Assembly: GCA_964035545.1 (NCBI GenBank) | Contig: OZ037769.1 | Span: forward strand, 2,141,001-2,201,000 | Reading direction: 5' to 3' | DNA length: 60,000 nucleotides | Source: Bugula neritina | Lineage: Eukaryota; Bryozoa; Gymnolaemata; Cheilostomatida; Bugulidae | In this document: positions 11,338 through 23,395 of the stretch, piece after piece | Layout of the letters: each line of letters starts with the position of its first letter | Position numbering within the stretch: position 1 is the stretch's first letter | Made by a program: the position numbers and the translations under genes | Notes under the pieces: generated by a model | Seen by the model: only the letters and a program-made list of their open reading frames with translations | What the model was told of the DNA's origin: nothing | Databases searched by the model: none

Positions 11338-12727
11338 CTTCTGTTGCAATACAAAGTTCTGATGCAATATATAAACCAAGTAATTCTAGTCCTAGTTGTC
11401 AAGGCAAGCAAGCTGGTTGTTGAACTGTAAGATTTCTGTTTCTATTGAATATTCTGTATTGTTGGTTATTTAAATGAAAGTATCTGCACGTGCTGTGATT
11501 ATCATTAATCACAATTCTTCAGAAACATTTTAACTACTGTTAATTAAAGTGACATTTATTAATTACACAAATAAATAATGTTCAGAATATTACATTTGAG
11601 TGTCAATCACAAATCCGTCAGGAATAAAGGCTAGCGGCATCAACCTAGCCCACTTATAAAAATACATAATTCAGTTTCAAGCGAGCCAATGGAAGGGACT
11701 ATTCAATAAGATTAGCCTACATTTATCAATAGCCATGACTTTGCTGTAGGTAAAGTGGATGTAGAACCGGGCTAATCAAACATCTTTACTCTATAAGCTA
11801 GTTTTGAGTACTTTCAGTTACTCATTGAAAATTACAAATGTTTAAAAGACATGCCAACAAATAATATGGAACGGTGCCCTCCGAATGAAAAAGTAGATAC
11901 CGTAGTATAGTACGTTTAATACACACACATGCACTCCACACTAATCCAGTACAAAGCTATTGATATTTTACATACACCTGAGTTGTGTGACAAAACAGTC
12001 ATGGCTTACTGGACTCAACATCTAAATATGAAAGCGTATAAACATATCTGAAAATATATTAGCTGCTAAAGAAAGAGAGAGTTCGTCAAATAACTAAATA
12101 GTCTCACAGTGACATCATTTCCTGTGCGGTGAACTCCAGATAATACTCCCAAGTACTCTATGACACGTATCTAAAATTATAAAATGTCAATAAATTTAAC
12201 TAGAGCTATTGGAGTATAGAAAGACAAATATCATGGGACACAGAATTCTACAACAGCAAGCATTAATAAACAAATCAATTGCAGCTTGCAAACCGTCATT
12301 ATCAAATTATTTCCACCAAGGCAAAGCAGTTTAATGTGATTAACCAGTGAATTCACTATTAAAATACCATAAAAGCTAGCCATAACTTTAATTTAAAAAA
12401 TATAAATTCATTAACAAACTGATGATGATTACAAGGTATTTAACTTAATAGTGAAACATACAAGTTGATGCTCACAGAGCTAATATCTAGTGGCATATTT
12501 AGGCCTGAATTATATGTAATTAGCTGAAGGATAACAAAGCTGAGTTGTTAAAATAGCCCTGAGTTTATTGTTATAAAAAAGCAGGGAAGGTAAAACAAGT
12601 TCTAAGGGGCAGGTTGAAATTATATCTAAGGAATCCGGAAGAAATCATCAGTAGTCCAAAACGGAATTACTGTATCACCTCAGTATTGAAAACTTTTATG
12701 CTTACCAAACTCAAGTATTTCCCTCTA
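11338..12727. other. Convergent intergenic region before HAUS6 3' end
   Basis: This holds two 3' UTRs facing each other. AATAAA occurs on plus at about 11570 (for the 412-residue gene) and on minus at 12564-12569 (for HAUS6). I see no coding sequence or repeat here. Confidence 0.5.
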
Positions 12728-15700
12728 TCATTCTGTTAGTAGTTGTTTTCCCTTCACTGCAGCAAACCTAAGCCTAAGTTCTTCAAGAGTGAGTGACTTA
12801 GGTTTCGAAGTAGCCTGTAACATCATACAATAGCATACAGCTACCACCCTTTCCCATGTGTGTCTAGTATCATATCAATAGAGTATGAGAAAGGGAATTT
12901 GCTTACCTCATCACTGCAGTTAGTTGAGTTCATTGGGCCAGCTTGCTGCCTTACTGTAGAACTAGTGCGGGGAGGCAGCGAGGCTGTGAACCCACTAGAG
13001 TTGTGTAGACTGCCGCCACAGGTGTCACGAGGCATCAGTGCATACAGGTCATCTAGAATGAAATGGTCATCTCTCCAATATAGCATAGAGTTATTTATAA
13101 GCAATTTTTTTGTAAAATAAAATACTGCCAAATACTCTTGAGTAAGAAATGTATAAACCAACATTTGCATAAAACAGTGTCAAGCAGATGTCATATTATT
13201 TAAATTTATACTCGCAAAAAAGCTGCGTTACACATAAAATTCAAAGATTTTCTTGACATCTCCTTTGTATAGTGAAAATAAACAAATTAATTTGATTAAA
13301 ATCAAGATAATTTCAACCTATTTTATAGCAAAGCATGTTTTACATAAGTTTATTTATAGAATCACACCAGCCATTTAAACTGTTTAAAGTGGTATATAAT
13401 GTAATAGAGAGTTTACGCACCATGGCGAGGAGTTGTCCCCACAGGAGAATCTTCTATGAACAGAGGCTCTTCATCCAGCACACTGGTTACTATACGTCTG
13501 CCGGCACTCGGAGTTTTACATATATAGTCTATGAGAGACTTCTCTTTGTAGAGCTCAGTGGTGGATCTAGAAGAAGAGGGGCGACTCCTCGCCCCGCCTG
13601 TATTGCATGGAGAACCAGGGCTGTTTTCAGCCGTGACTTGAGGCAGTTGCAGAGCATTGGGTGGGGGACTGGAAGCGCTTGAAGATGAAGAGTTATTGAG
13701 AGTTTGACCTTTGACCGTGATGATGCCGTCTTCTGTGTCGTCAGACAGCGCACCTGCTGACAGGAAGTGAAACCAAGTCACACGAGCAACAAAACGTGGA
13801 AAGTGGAGACACCGCGAAAACACATTAATTCAAACAAAACTATCATATACAATGAACCAACTTTCAAGAAATATGCATAGCTAATATTGTGATGCCAAAG
13901 CAGGGTCAGACTCAAAGTGCACACCTGTATAGGATAATTCCTTACTGCTGGTTTCACCACCAGTGTGTCGAGCAACTTTACTTGTTACCGGGGAGATCAA
14001 AGAGCTGTATCCTGTGGTTTCGGGTGTGCGGGCTATTTTGTCTCGCTTTAGAAAACCTGACACACCTACATGTGCAAATGTGAAAGAGTGTTTTCAGACC
14101 AAATGTTACTAAAACTATCCAATAAAATGTCTAATACTTTGACTTTTGTGTATACTGCACAGCTTGAAATAGAGCCGCATTGTAGATTTAATATCAAGTA
14201 TTATACTCTATTGTATAAACATAGTAACAAAGAATAAATTGCATCACATAGCATAATATGTCACATAATACAATTCATAGTATATATTACATAACATAAT
14301 GAATTCTGCTATACTCATTTTAAAGAAATTATCTGGTTAAACTGGAATAAAAATATCTTTGTAACAATGTGCTATATCCAATATTTGTTGAACACAAGAT
14401 AAGAATAGACATGACAGAACCCATGATATATAGGAAGCTTACTTTAAGAGACATACACTGACCTAGTTCATCGAGTACATTAGCATCTTCTGGTAGATAA
14501 GTATCTCCATCAGCAATAATGGACTGAGCTATCTGCAAAGTGAGCATCTAATAAAACAGTGTGCAGGAACAGTGTGCAAACTTGCATAGTCGGTTTCCAT
14601 AGGACAAAATGGCAGTAGACTCGTATACTTAAGGTTGCTATGACAAGGCAGCAAAGCGGAAAAAAAGTTACAGACTAGAGAGAAGGTTCTAGAGACTAGA
14701 GAGAAGGTTCTAGAGACTAGAGAGAAAGGTTCTAGAGACTAGAGAGAAAGGTCTAGAGACTAGAGAGAAAGTTCTAGAGACTAGAGAGAAAGTTTTAGAG
14801 ACTAGAGAGAAAGTTCTGGAGACTAAAGAGAAAGTTCTAGAGACTAGAGAGAAAGTTCTAGAGACTAGAGAGGAAGTTCTAGAGACTAGAGAGAAAGTTC
14901 TAGAGACTAGAGAGAAAGTTCTAGAGACTAGAGAGAAAGTTCTAGAGACTAGAGAGAAGGTTCTAGAGACTAAAGAGAAAGTTCTAGAGACTAGAGAGAA
15001 AGTTCTAGAGACTAGAGAGAAAGTTCTAGAGACTTGAGAGAAAGTTCTAGAGACTAGAGAGAAGGTTCTAGAGACTAAAGAGAAAGTTCTAGAGACTAGA
15101 GAGAAAGTTCTAGAGACTAGAGAGAAGGTTCTAGAGACTAGAGAGAAAGTTCTAGAGACTAGAGAGAAAGTTCTAGAGACTAGAGAGAAAGTTCTAGAGA
15201 CTAGAGAGAAAGTTCTAGAGACTAAAGAGAAAGTTCTAGAGACTAGAGAGAAGGTTCTAGAGACTAGAGAGAAAGTTCTAGAGACTAGAGAGAAAGTTCT
15301 AGAGACTAGAAAGAAGGTTCTAGAGACTAGAGAGAAAGTTCTAGAGACTAAAGAGAAAGTTCCAGAGACTAGAGAGAAAGTTCTAGAGACTAGAGAGAAA
15401 GTTCTAGAGAGAAGGTTCTAGAGACTAGAGAGAAAGTTCTAGAGACTAAAGAGAAAGTTCTAGAGACTAGAGAGAAAGTTCTAGAGACTAGAGAGAAAGT
15501 TCTAGAGACTAGAGAGAAAGTTCTAGAGACTAGAGAGAAGGTTCTAGAGACTAAAGAGAAAGTTCTAGAGACTAGAGAGAAAGTTCTAGAGACTAGAGAG
15601 AAAGTTCTAGAGACTAGAGAGAAGGTTCTAGAGACTAGAGTCATACCCTGGCAGCGAGGACGTCGCTAGGTGAAGCAGCAACTGGGGGCAGCTTCTCCAC

Positions 15701-18700
15701 CTGAGAATAGAGTCGGTTCAGAGCCTCTTCTCTGTCAGCTGGGTTGGTCAGCTTCAGCCTACACAGAGAACTGAGTCTACAATCACTGGACTGAGGGGGA
15801 AACTTAGAGTGCAGATGTCCATCAGCATTGGGTACAGGATATATGAGCATACTGGTCAGATGGTGTGGTATTGTAGCGCTGTTACTATAAGTAGCTTTCA
15901 GTTGAATGGCTAATGTTTATACTGTTTTCACTCTCTCTATACTGCTCAACTATCTGACATGTTTGCTCAATAAAACCTGTGTATCATAATCATATAAGTG
16001 ATGCTTAATCCTGAAATGTAATGCATGGATGTAGATGCATCATTTTGTACATTGAAGCAATAACTCCTAATTAAAATGACAGCACAGGTGGGTTAACATA
16101 ACAATATATTATGCATGTTTATAAGTAATTTTAATGTCAGCTTCATGGGAAAGATAACTCCAAAATGTATAGTATGAATTGACCAGGTTCCACTGATGTC
16201 CAATATTAAAATGCACAAATAGATATCAATTGCAGAAAAACTTAGTAATTTACTCATTGGTGACAAAAAGACAGTTCCTTATTTCATCGATTTTCAGCAT
16301 TTCAGAAAAGATATACAACTATTAGAAAGCCCACAAAGTAGGCTATATAAACACTTGTACTGTAAGTGACCAGTGGCAAGGACTTACTTTGATTGGTTGG
16401 TTGGAGTGAAGGGAGGAGTTTTGCCTACAGTTTCTTTCCTCCAGCTGATTGAATGAGGGGGTGTGGTCAGATTGGCAGAGGGTGTGGTTAGATTTGCAGT
16501 GGGCGTGGTAGGAATGGCAGACTCACTATAACAGTGTCAACACACTTAATATCAACACAAGAATTATGTGAATAAAAAGTTGGTAATGTTAAAATACAGC
16601 AAAAATTAATAATTGAGTCAAAAAGATTGCGCAACTCAACAAGCTAATATATGAAATGGATCCCCTTCTTCCAATAACATTAGACAAAGTCCTTAAGGCT
16701 GGCTCACTGCAAGCCGAGTATCCTGACAGTCTAATGAGAAAAACAGTGGATTTAATGCATATGGTGTCTCTAAGCAAAGAATTCCCTCTATATATTCTAC
16801 CTCAGCATACACAGAGCTGCACATATACATATTACATACAAACACGTATCACTCACTGAATGTCAGGAGAAACACCCAGCTGTTCGATGGATCCGGTCTC
16901 TGTAGGTGAGAAGATGCTGTCGCCAGCAGAGATTACTTTCGTCAGCTGTTTCCTGCCGATACGACTCACCTCCACGGAGTTCTGCTGACCTTTGTGTGGT
17001 GTCAGCGGTGACCTGCTGCTGTGGAGAGACGGAGAGATTACAGGAACAGTTGTACCGACAGACACAGTAACAGGCAGCAAAGAAATGATTCATATTTACA
17101 CTGAATACGGCTGTAGAGAAATACTACAGCATCAATCATACATCTTTATGTACAAAACAAACACAACATAAATATGTAATTAATATTTACAATACGAGAT
17201 AATGTCACAAGTGAAATAAAAACAATTGCGTTGAGTTGCAGGAAAAGTGATTTAAGTTCACATCAATCTAAGTGTAGCCTACAATACCTGAATGAGCTAT
17301 TAGAGCAGCTGAACGGGTACTCCCCCTTCCTAGCCCGCCTGACCTGTCCCTGAGTCAGAGGTGACAGGGCGCCACTCTGACTGCTGCCTTTCCCAGCAGC
17401 TGGCGCCCGGTTCTCTTTGCCGGCATCAACAAGGCGCCGAGGTTTGACACCCTGAGATACCGACTTCAGTATCCTCCCCACAGCGTCTGGAGTAGATTCT
17501 AAAGGAGATACACACTGTGACAGCATCTCACAATAACCAACCTAATCAGAGCTTTACATTTCCTCAGCACGAACTTGGTGTACTCAACATGTATGCTTAA
17601 CTGCTTTAGTAGAGGGAGGAAACAAAATAGTACTGCATATACCTGTCTTCCAATGTGCATAATAGAACACTAATCTTACAAAACTTCAACATAAACCTAC
17701 CTTGGGGAAGCATGTCAGGGGTGAAGGTCATTTTAGAGGCTTCAACGTCCGCCGCTGATGCATAACTTGGGTCAAAGGTTAGAGGCGGTGAATTCGGCTG
17801 CAATGACATCTCCAACTGAAAATATGAAACCAGATAAAAATAAGACAAGCGAAATAAGTTTACATTTTGATGTCACAACAATCCACTTCCTGTCTAGGCA
17901 ATTTTCGAACTTCCTGTCGTCTAATCTATTTTACTGACCTGAGACCCACTTGGTTGGCTACTTCCTTGCGAGCCGTATCCACCCATCAGAACCAGTTTCT
18001 CTTTCATTTGGCTGATGGATTCCTTGAGTTCAGGAATAAGCTGAGTTCTGAGAGAGTTAGCCAGGGATCTGCTGCTATCTAGCTGCTGGTTGAGGGCGTT
18101 CACTTTGGGTTGAAGGTCTTCCAGTTGCTTACTCAAGTCTATCACGTCACATTCCTCAAATCTCTCCAGGTACAGGTGCATACTCAGGTTCCACAGATTC
18201 AAAATACTGAGAAAATGAAAAAAAAACAAACAAATTAATTTCCCCAACAAAGATATGGAAATTATATTGTCTATGAACATCACGGCAGTAACTGCCAGGG
18301 AATAGTAGGCATGTATTATATTATATTTAAATTTAGATTGGAAATATTGACTAGATTACGACTTCATCATAATTTTTGCTCAAAATAGGCTTCTGCAAAT
18401 TTATTAACAAATGTGTTACTATCGCAAATAGCACCAATGGGGTTAAAAATAGAATTTCATCTTTTATTACCTTACCTGACAAGGTCCAACTTTCCAGCCT
18501 TGTAAGTGTTACTGATGTCTCTCTACAACAGAACATATTTGAGTGCATACATGTCTAGTAAAGAATATGAAGTGTGGTATATGCTATCAGAAAGTTTATA
18601 CACTAAACCATTATACAGAATTGATACATTTTAAACCACTTCCGCATAAAAAGGTGTGCATTGAAGCAAAAATAAAAATAGTCCGCTATACTGACACAGA

Positions 18701-21700
18701 GAGTGAGTATAGTATAAAGCAATACACGTCAATCACTTTTATTACCACAATAAACTGTGTATGCAGTAGAGAAACAAATGCAAAAATGAATGCAGAGCAC
18801 TAGAAAAAAACAACATTACATTGTTCAATGAAAAGACAACATAAAGAAATAATATGTAACCCATCATAGGAACAAGTCACTCCACACAAACTCACCTTGA
18901 GTAGTTCCCGTTCGCACTCTCGCAGCAACATCTCCGGTATCCTGATATCTAGGTCACTGGCGCGGAGTATATACTTGTGTACAACACCACTGAGTATAGA
19001 GGAGACAACTTCTTGCTGAGTGTCGCTACTTGCCAGGAAGTCTTCCACAGAACTCCACAGGTCTCTCACCTAGAGAGAGTGAGAGCAAGCATTTAGCAAA
19101 CAGGAGAGGATAACTACTATGAATACTTTATTGAGCGCTTCTATACAAGTACTATTATAATAATAAAACAATAGGCTGAGGTGTCATTGACACATGGATT
19201 ATATATAACCTCTTCTAAGACATCAACCTTGAGCATTAGAGTATGATGTACAAGGTCAAAGAGATAACTTTCATGATGACATAGCGAGCTTTGACAATTT
19301 CACAGGTAAAATGCGCTGATAAAACAACTCACTAGATAATTATTTCTTAGAAAACAATTTGGAGTAAAACAGATCAATTCCCTACTAACTCAGTCTGACT
19401 TCACTGAGTCAAACTCCTCAACAGCATTAGATTGAAACACTAACAGCCACCTGTGCATTAGACTCATTACTTCAATTAACATCATACTACACTATGCTGT
19501 ACCTTCTGAATCTTTTCTTCTCTTCTCACTGACTGGATATTCACATCAAATATTCTGCCATGTTTACTCGCAGACGTCAAAGACTTCGTGTTCCTGTCGG
19601 ACCTGGCGGGAGACGAGATGCCTCTGTCACCATGGTTACTTAGTATGGCCTTCACATTAGCCTCGGTCTCTCTAATCTTCTTACTGAGTCGGCGGTATTC
19701 GGTCAACATGTTTCTACAGACAACATCCAGTGGAGTTAATGCACAGTGATGAGAAGCTTATTACAGAATAAAATCTATAAACGCTCCAACAGCTAATAAA
19801 ATAAATATACTATTATATTAGGACAACAAACAGCAAATTGTGAAAACAATAAATCAAAATTAATTGTTTTAAAAATTGCAAACTTTGTTAATCAGAATGA
19901 AAAATAGAAATGGAATTGCAAAAGGAAAACATTAATTGCTGCCAATGTTACTGGCAGCACATAAATAAAATTGGATTGGCAAGCTGCAACACAGAAAAGA
20001 AGCACGTGAACAGTGCTAGACAAGTAGAGGTAGTATTACAATGTACAGGTAAGTACAGACAGCATCACAATGTACAGGTAAGTAGAGGCAGCATTAAAAT
20101 GTACGTGTAGAAGAGGCAGCATCAATGACTCACTTAGCAGAGGACTGCCAAGTCTTGTGAAGAGTCTCTCTGTTATGGATGCTGTCAAAGAACCTCTTGC
20201 GGCCGTTGATGACCATACAGTGGGTGCCCTTTACCATGGCGGCAGCGTACTCCATGTTCTGAGGAGTTAGAATGGGTCTCAGTAGCATATCCACAGCTGA
20301 CACACCTGTAATGTCAGTAATATCATCACTGGTGGAGTGAAGTGAACATCAGCGTGTATTCAAGGACAGGAGTAGAAAAAAGTGAAATATTCTTCGAGTG
20401 TAGAGTGCACAGGACCAAACAGGTTTATTTTAAAAGCATTTAGTCTCTAGATTAATTGCTACAGTATAGAAAGGGGATCTGGGAAACAAGAAGTTAGCTA
20501 TAACTCAGCTGTGGGGGATGATTTTCATTCAGAAGACAACTCTGTAGAGATTATTGGGAATTACCCACTCTTCAAAAGCAACAAACATAAAGTCACGGTA
20601 GAAATGTGATTAATAATGTAGCATTGACAAAGTTAATTATGCTGAAAAGTATTTGAGACTGCGACGTTATCTCACAAGTTTGAATAGCAGCTTGCATCAA
20701 GTTTATGAGTAATTGCATTTACCACTTAAATCTTTGCTAAAAATCATTTGTGACAGGGAACGCACAGTGATGGGATTTCTTTTCAACTATAATATACTTT
20801 ATGTGGTTGAGAGAACTTCTAATGCTATGTTTTGTGTCTAGACTTCCAATTCCAGAGTAAAACAATAAAAGATTCATAAAAAATCATACTTAAGGACTAC
20901 TAATGTACCTTCTATTACATATGGAGAAAACACATTCTGGTAACTCACCATTCTCTGCCTTTATGATGGTTGAGAGGACGTAAGTAGAAAAAGCTAGTAG
21001 CAAATTACAGAATCTCTCTCCTCCTGGTGACTGGAATATAGAAGGAACTATCTTGGGAAGGTGGGCGTCGGCTTCATCCTGCGTGATAAGACAAAACAAA
21101 ACCAATCATTATATATTGGGATGGTGTAATACAAACAAGGAATGAGTTTGATAGACAGTAGACTGAACATAAATATTTAGCCTAAGTTCATAGTCAATTT
21201 ATTCGGTTATAAAGCACAGCACCCAACACAAGAGTAGAAAGAGTAAACTGACCTGAGCTATCTGACACAGCCAACCATTACACACCTTCCTGAACGTCTG
21301 CTCAGCTTTCTTGTCTCTCACGGGCCAACAACTCCTACACAAGTTTCAACAATTCTTAGAAGAAATTAATGCAAAGTCAAAGGAGAGAGATTGGGAAATA
21401 ATCTTTTCTAGGCAAGAAAAATAGCATAACAAGTTAATACTCTGGCAAAAATTTCCACTTACAATCTAAACAAAACCTCATATATATAGATTATAGACTA
21501 ATGAAATCTCTCTGTTATACACCTATATAAATTACTAATTACAATGTTACACAATAACTTTACGTTTCCACTAATAAGTAAGGATGGCTTGCCAAACATC
21601 CAGTAAAATTTAAATTATTTAGACAATTAGAGTGTTTTTAAAGGCACCCTATACTGTTTCATCTATGTAAAAAATATTGAAAAAAAAGTGCAAAGAGTAA

Positions 21701-22064
21701 ATAAAGATTTGAATTCTAGAGCTTAAAATAGTCACCGAAACTCTGCTGCAGATCTTTGAGGATCAAGTCTATGGAATAGAAAATACATGATCACTTCGAA
21801 TCCTGCTTTATTCGGCAGCTTGAACATATCTCTACAAAAACAGGCTTCATAAAAAGAAACAGCAAATTTTATTATACAATCTCAAATATTAGGAAAACGA
21901 AAATGGCATTTGGGAAACATCAACTTATTTTAGATAACCATTACAGAAACTTACACATTGAAGGCAACTTTGTGAACTCCGTGAGTTTGAGCAAACGACT
22001 GATCATATCCCAGCAGCAACAAATTAGTGTAGAATATCTGCCTTTTATGATCGTACGTGGACAT
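12728..22064 (-). CDS. HAUS6: HAUS augmin-like complex subunit 6
   Basis: Nineteen exons with consistent phases: 21955-22064 (exon to 22120), 21736-21831, 21253-21334, 20949-21078, 20134-20305, 19503-19713, 18896-19069, 18476-18522, 17939-18206, 17701-17815, 17288-17498, 16857-17018, 16388-16525, 15647-15758, 14463-14547, 13925-14065, 13421-13753, 12907-13052 and 12728-12814. They give 939 residues, near the vertebrate length of about 955. The conserved N-terminal HAUS6 domain is clear: FYTNLLLLGYD, DMFKLPNKAGFEVIMYFLF, CWPVRDKKAEQTFRKVC and IFQSPGGERF. A heptad-like stretch (ILNLWNLSMHLYLERFEE on) follows, then a Ser/Pro/Thr-rich disordered C-terminal half that includes a short repeat (TTPTANLTTPSANLTTP). 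Augmin recruits gamma-tubulin to spindle microtubules for branching nucleation. The start is ATG at 22064; the frame stays open to the acceptor at 22121, so a 5' exon exists and might be coding. Confidence 0.93.
14670..15642. repeat. 21-bp minisatellite filling a HAUS6 intron
   Basis: About 45 copies of a 21-bp unit with core TCTAGAGACTAGAGAGAAAG and scattered G/A variants. It occupies nearly all of the intron between exons 14463-14547 and 15647-15758. On the transcribed strand the array begins only a few bases after the splice donor at 15645-15646. The unit is divisible by three, so open frames of a VSRTFSL heptapeptide appear on the minus strand; these are not genes. Each unit contains the palindrome TCTAGA. 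Confidence 0.95.
15870..16000 (+). repeat. Dispersed repeat copy 2
   Basis: Homologous to 8225-8425, sharing CTGTTACTATA, AGCTTTCAGTTGAA, CACTCTCTCT, CTCAACTAT and TATCATAATCATA in the same order. It lies in a HAUS6 intron. Family unknown. Confidence 0.5.
20030..20128. repeat. Short tandem repeat next to a HAUS6 donor
   Basis: About three diverged copies of a 34-37 bp unit containing ATGTACAGGTAAGTA and GGCAGCAT. It ends a few bases from the donor of exon 20134-20305, on its intron side. Confidence 0.6.
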
Positions 22065-22120
22065 ATTGAAACTAGCCACTTCCAAACAAGACTCCAGCAA
22101 AATTCTCCGATGCGTAGTTA

Positions 22121-23395
22121 CTGAAAAAGAATAGTTTGTTCAGCACACAATTTCAGTTACCATAGGCATATAAAATATTTAACCGATATATTGAACTTCA
22201 TAACCCAACAATAGAGGTGAATAATGCAGTTTTGTGATCATTCATTGTTATTGATTAGGACGACTTTAGTCATGTTAAAAAAAACCTGATGATTCATAGA
22301 ACTTGAAATTCTAACTTACAAAATGAAAATTTAAAAATTATGATTTGAGATCTAGCTAGTTATACGGGAACTAGTTTATTGCAATACTACTACTACTACT
22401 ACTAGTAATGTTTATGTTATTTACCAGATTAAATGATTAGAATAATCACAAAGTGAAAGTTGTTAACATTTGTTGTTAGCCTAAGAGTAAGAGAGTAAGA
22501 CATGGTCATTTGAATTACTATAAATATATTTATTATCATAGACATTCACATTGCTTCAAAACTGTAATCAGTAAACTGTAAGTGTAAAGGCAAAGGGTTA
22601 TCGTGATGCAAACTGACAGACTCAAAAAAGTGAAAATAAAAATATAATACTGATAATTACTAATACCATTAGTATAAATAATAATAATTTAAATTAAATT
22701 ATATAAAGTAATAAACTTAAAAGTAAAACAATATGAATATTAATTTACAATTATCAATTATGAATTAAGTTACAGCATAATCATAATCATAATAACTATA
22801 AGAACGATAAGACTAAAACAAAGAGTAAGAATAAAAGTTAGAGTAACACTAACACTAAGTAACTGTAAGTAAATTAAAATTTAAAATAGTATTACAATAA
22901 ACTAAAAGTAAAAGTAAATCACACTGTAACTAAACCTAGCATGAGGTTTCCTAGAAGTAAAAGCCAGCATTTCAAACTTTTCAAAATTCAGCTTAGCTGT
23001 GGTTCTAGAAGATTTTGTTTTTCACTTCTATGTAGTTCGTCTTGAAGAATTCTGGAGGCACAGCATGTTTATAGTTTCTTAGACTATTCTATGAGAGTTT
23101 CGTGTCTTTTTATTGGACGCTAAACGCTAATTAAATAAACAAATGCGAGAACGCGGGATATATTATTTATATCAGACAGCTCCCCTATTGGTGATCAGAA
23201 CTGATATGTCAAGGACAAAATGCAATTTCCTGTTCAATGACCTGCACTACTGAAGGCATAAACTTGTTGAAGTTCTTTGAATTTCAATTTCTAGCCGAAA
23301 AAGATTGCTGCTGCTGCTGCTGCACTTCTAGCTTTCATGCAATCTTGCTAGACTAGTTATTTTGTTTATAGCGACATTGATATTACTAGCTAGTA
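22121..23395. promoter_or_regulatory. Shared upstream region of HAUS6 and CRAT
   Basis: HAUS6 (minus) and CRAT (plus) start about 1.3 kb apart and diverge, so both promoters must lie here, along with a HAUS6 5' exon ending upstream of the acceptor at 22121. Bases 22620-22920 are AT-rich with AAGTAAAAGTAAA-type simple repeats; (TAC)n occurs at about 22388-22405, and (CTG)5 at about 23307-23323, close to the CRAT start. I cannot place a TATA box or a transcription start with confidence. Confidence 0.45.

Noticed and set aside
15390-15644. Open frame of VSRTFSL repeats
   Set aside because: The 21-bp satellite is divisible by three, and the frame lies in a HAUS6 intron.
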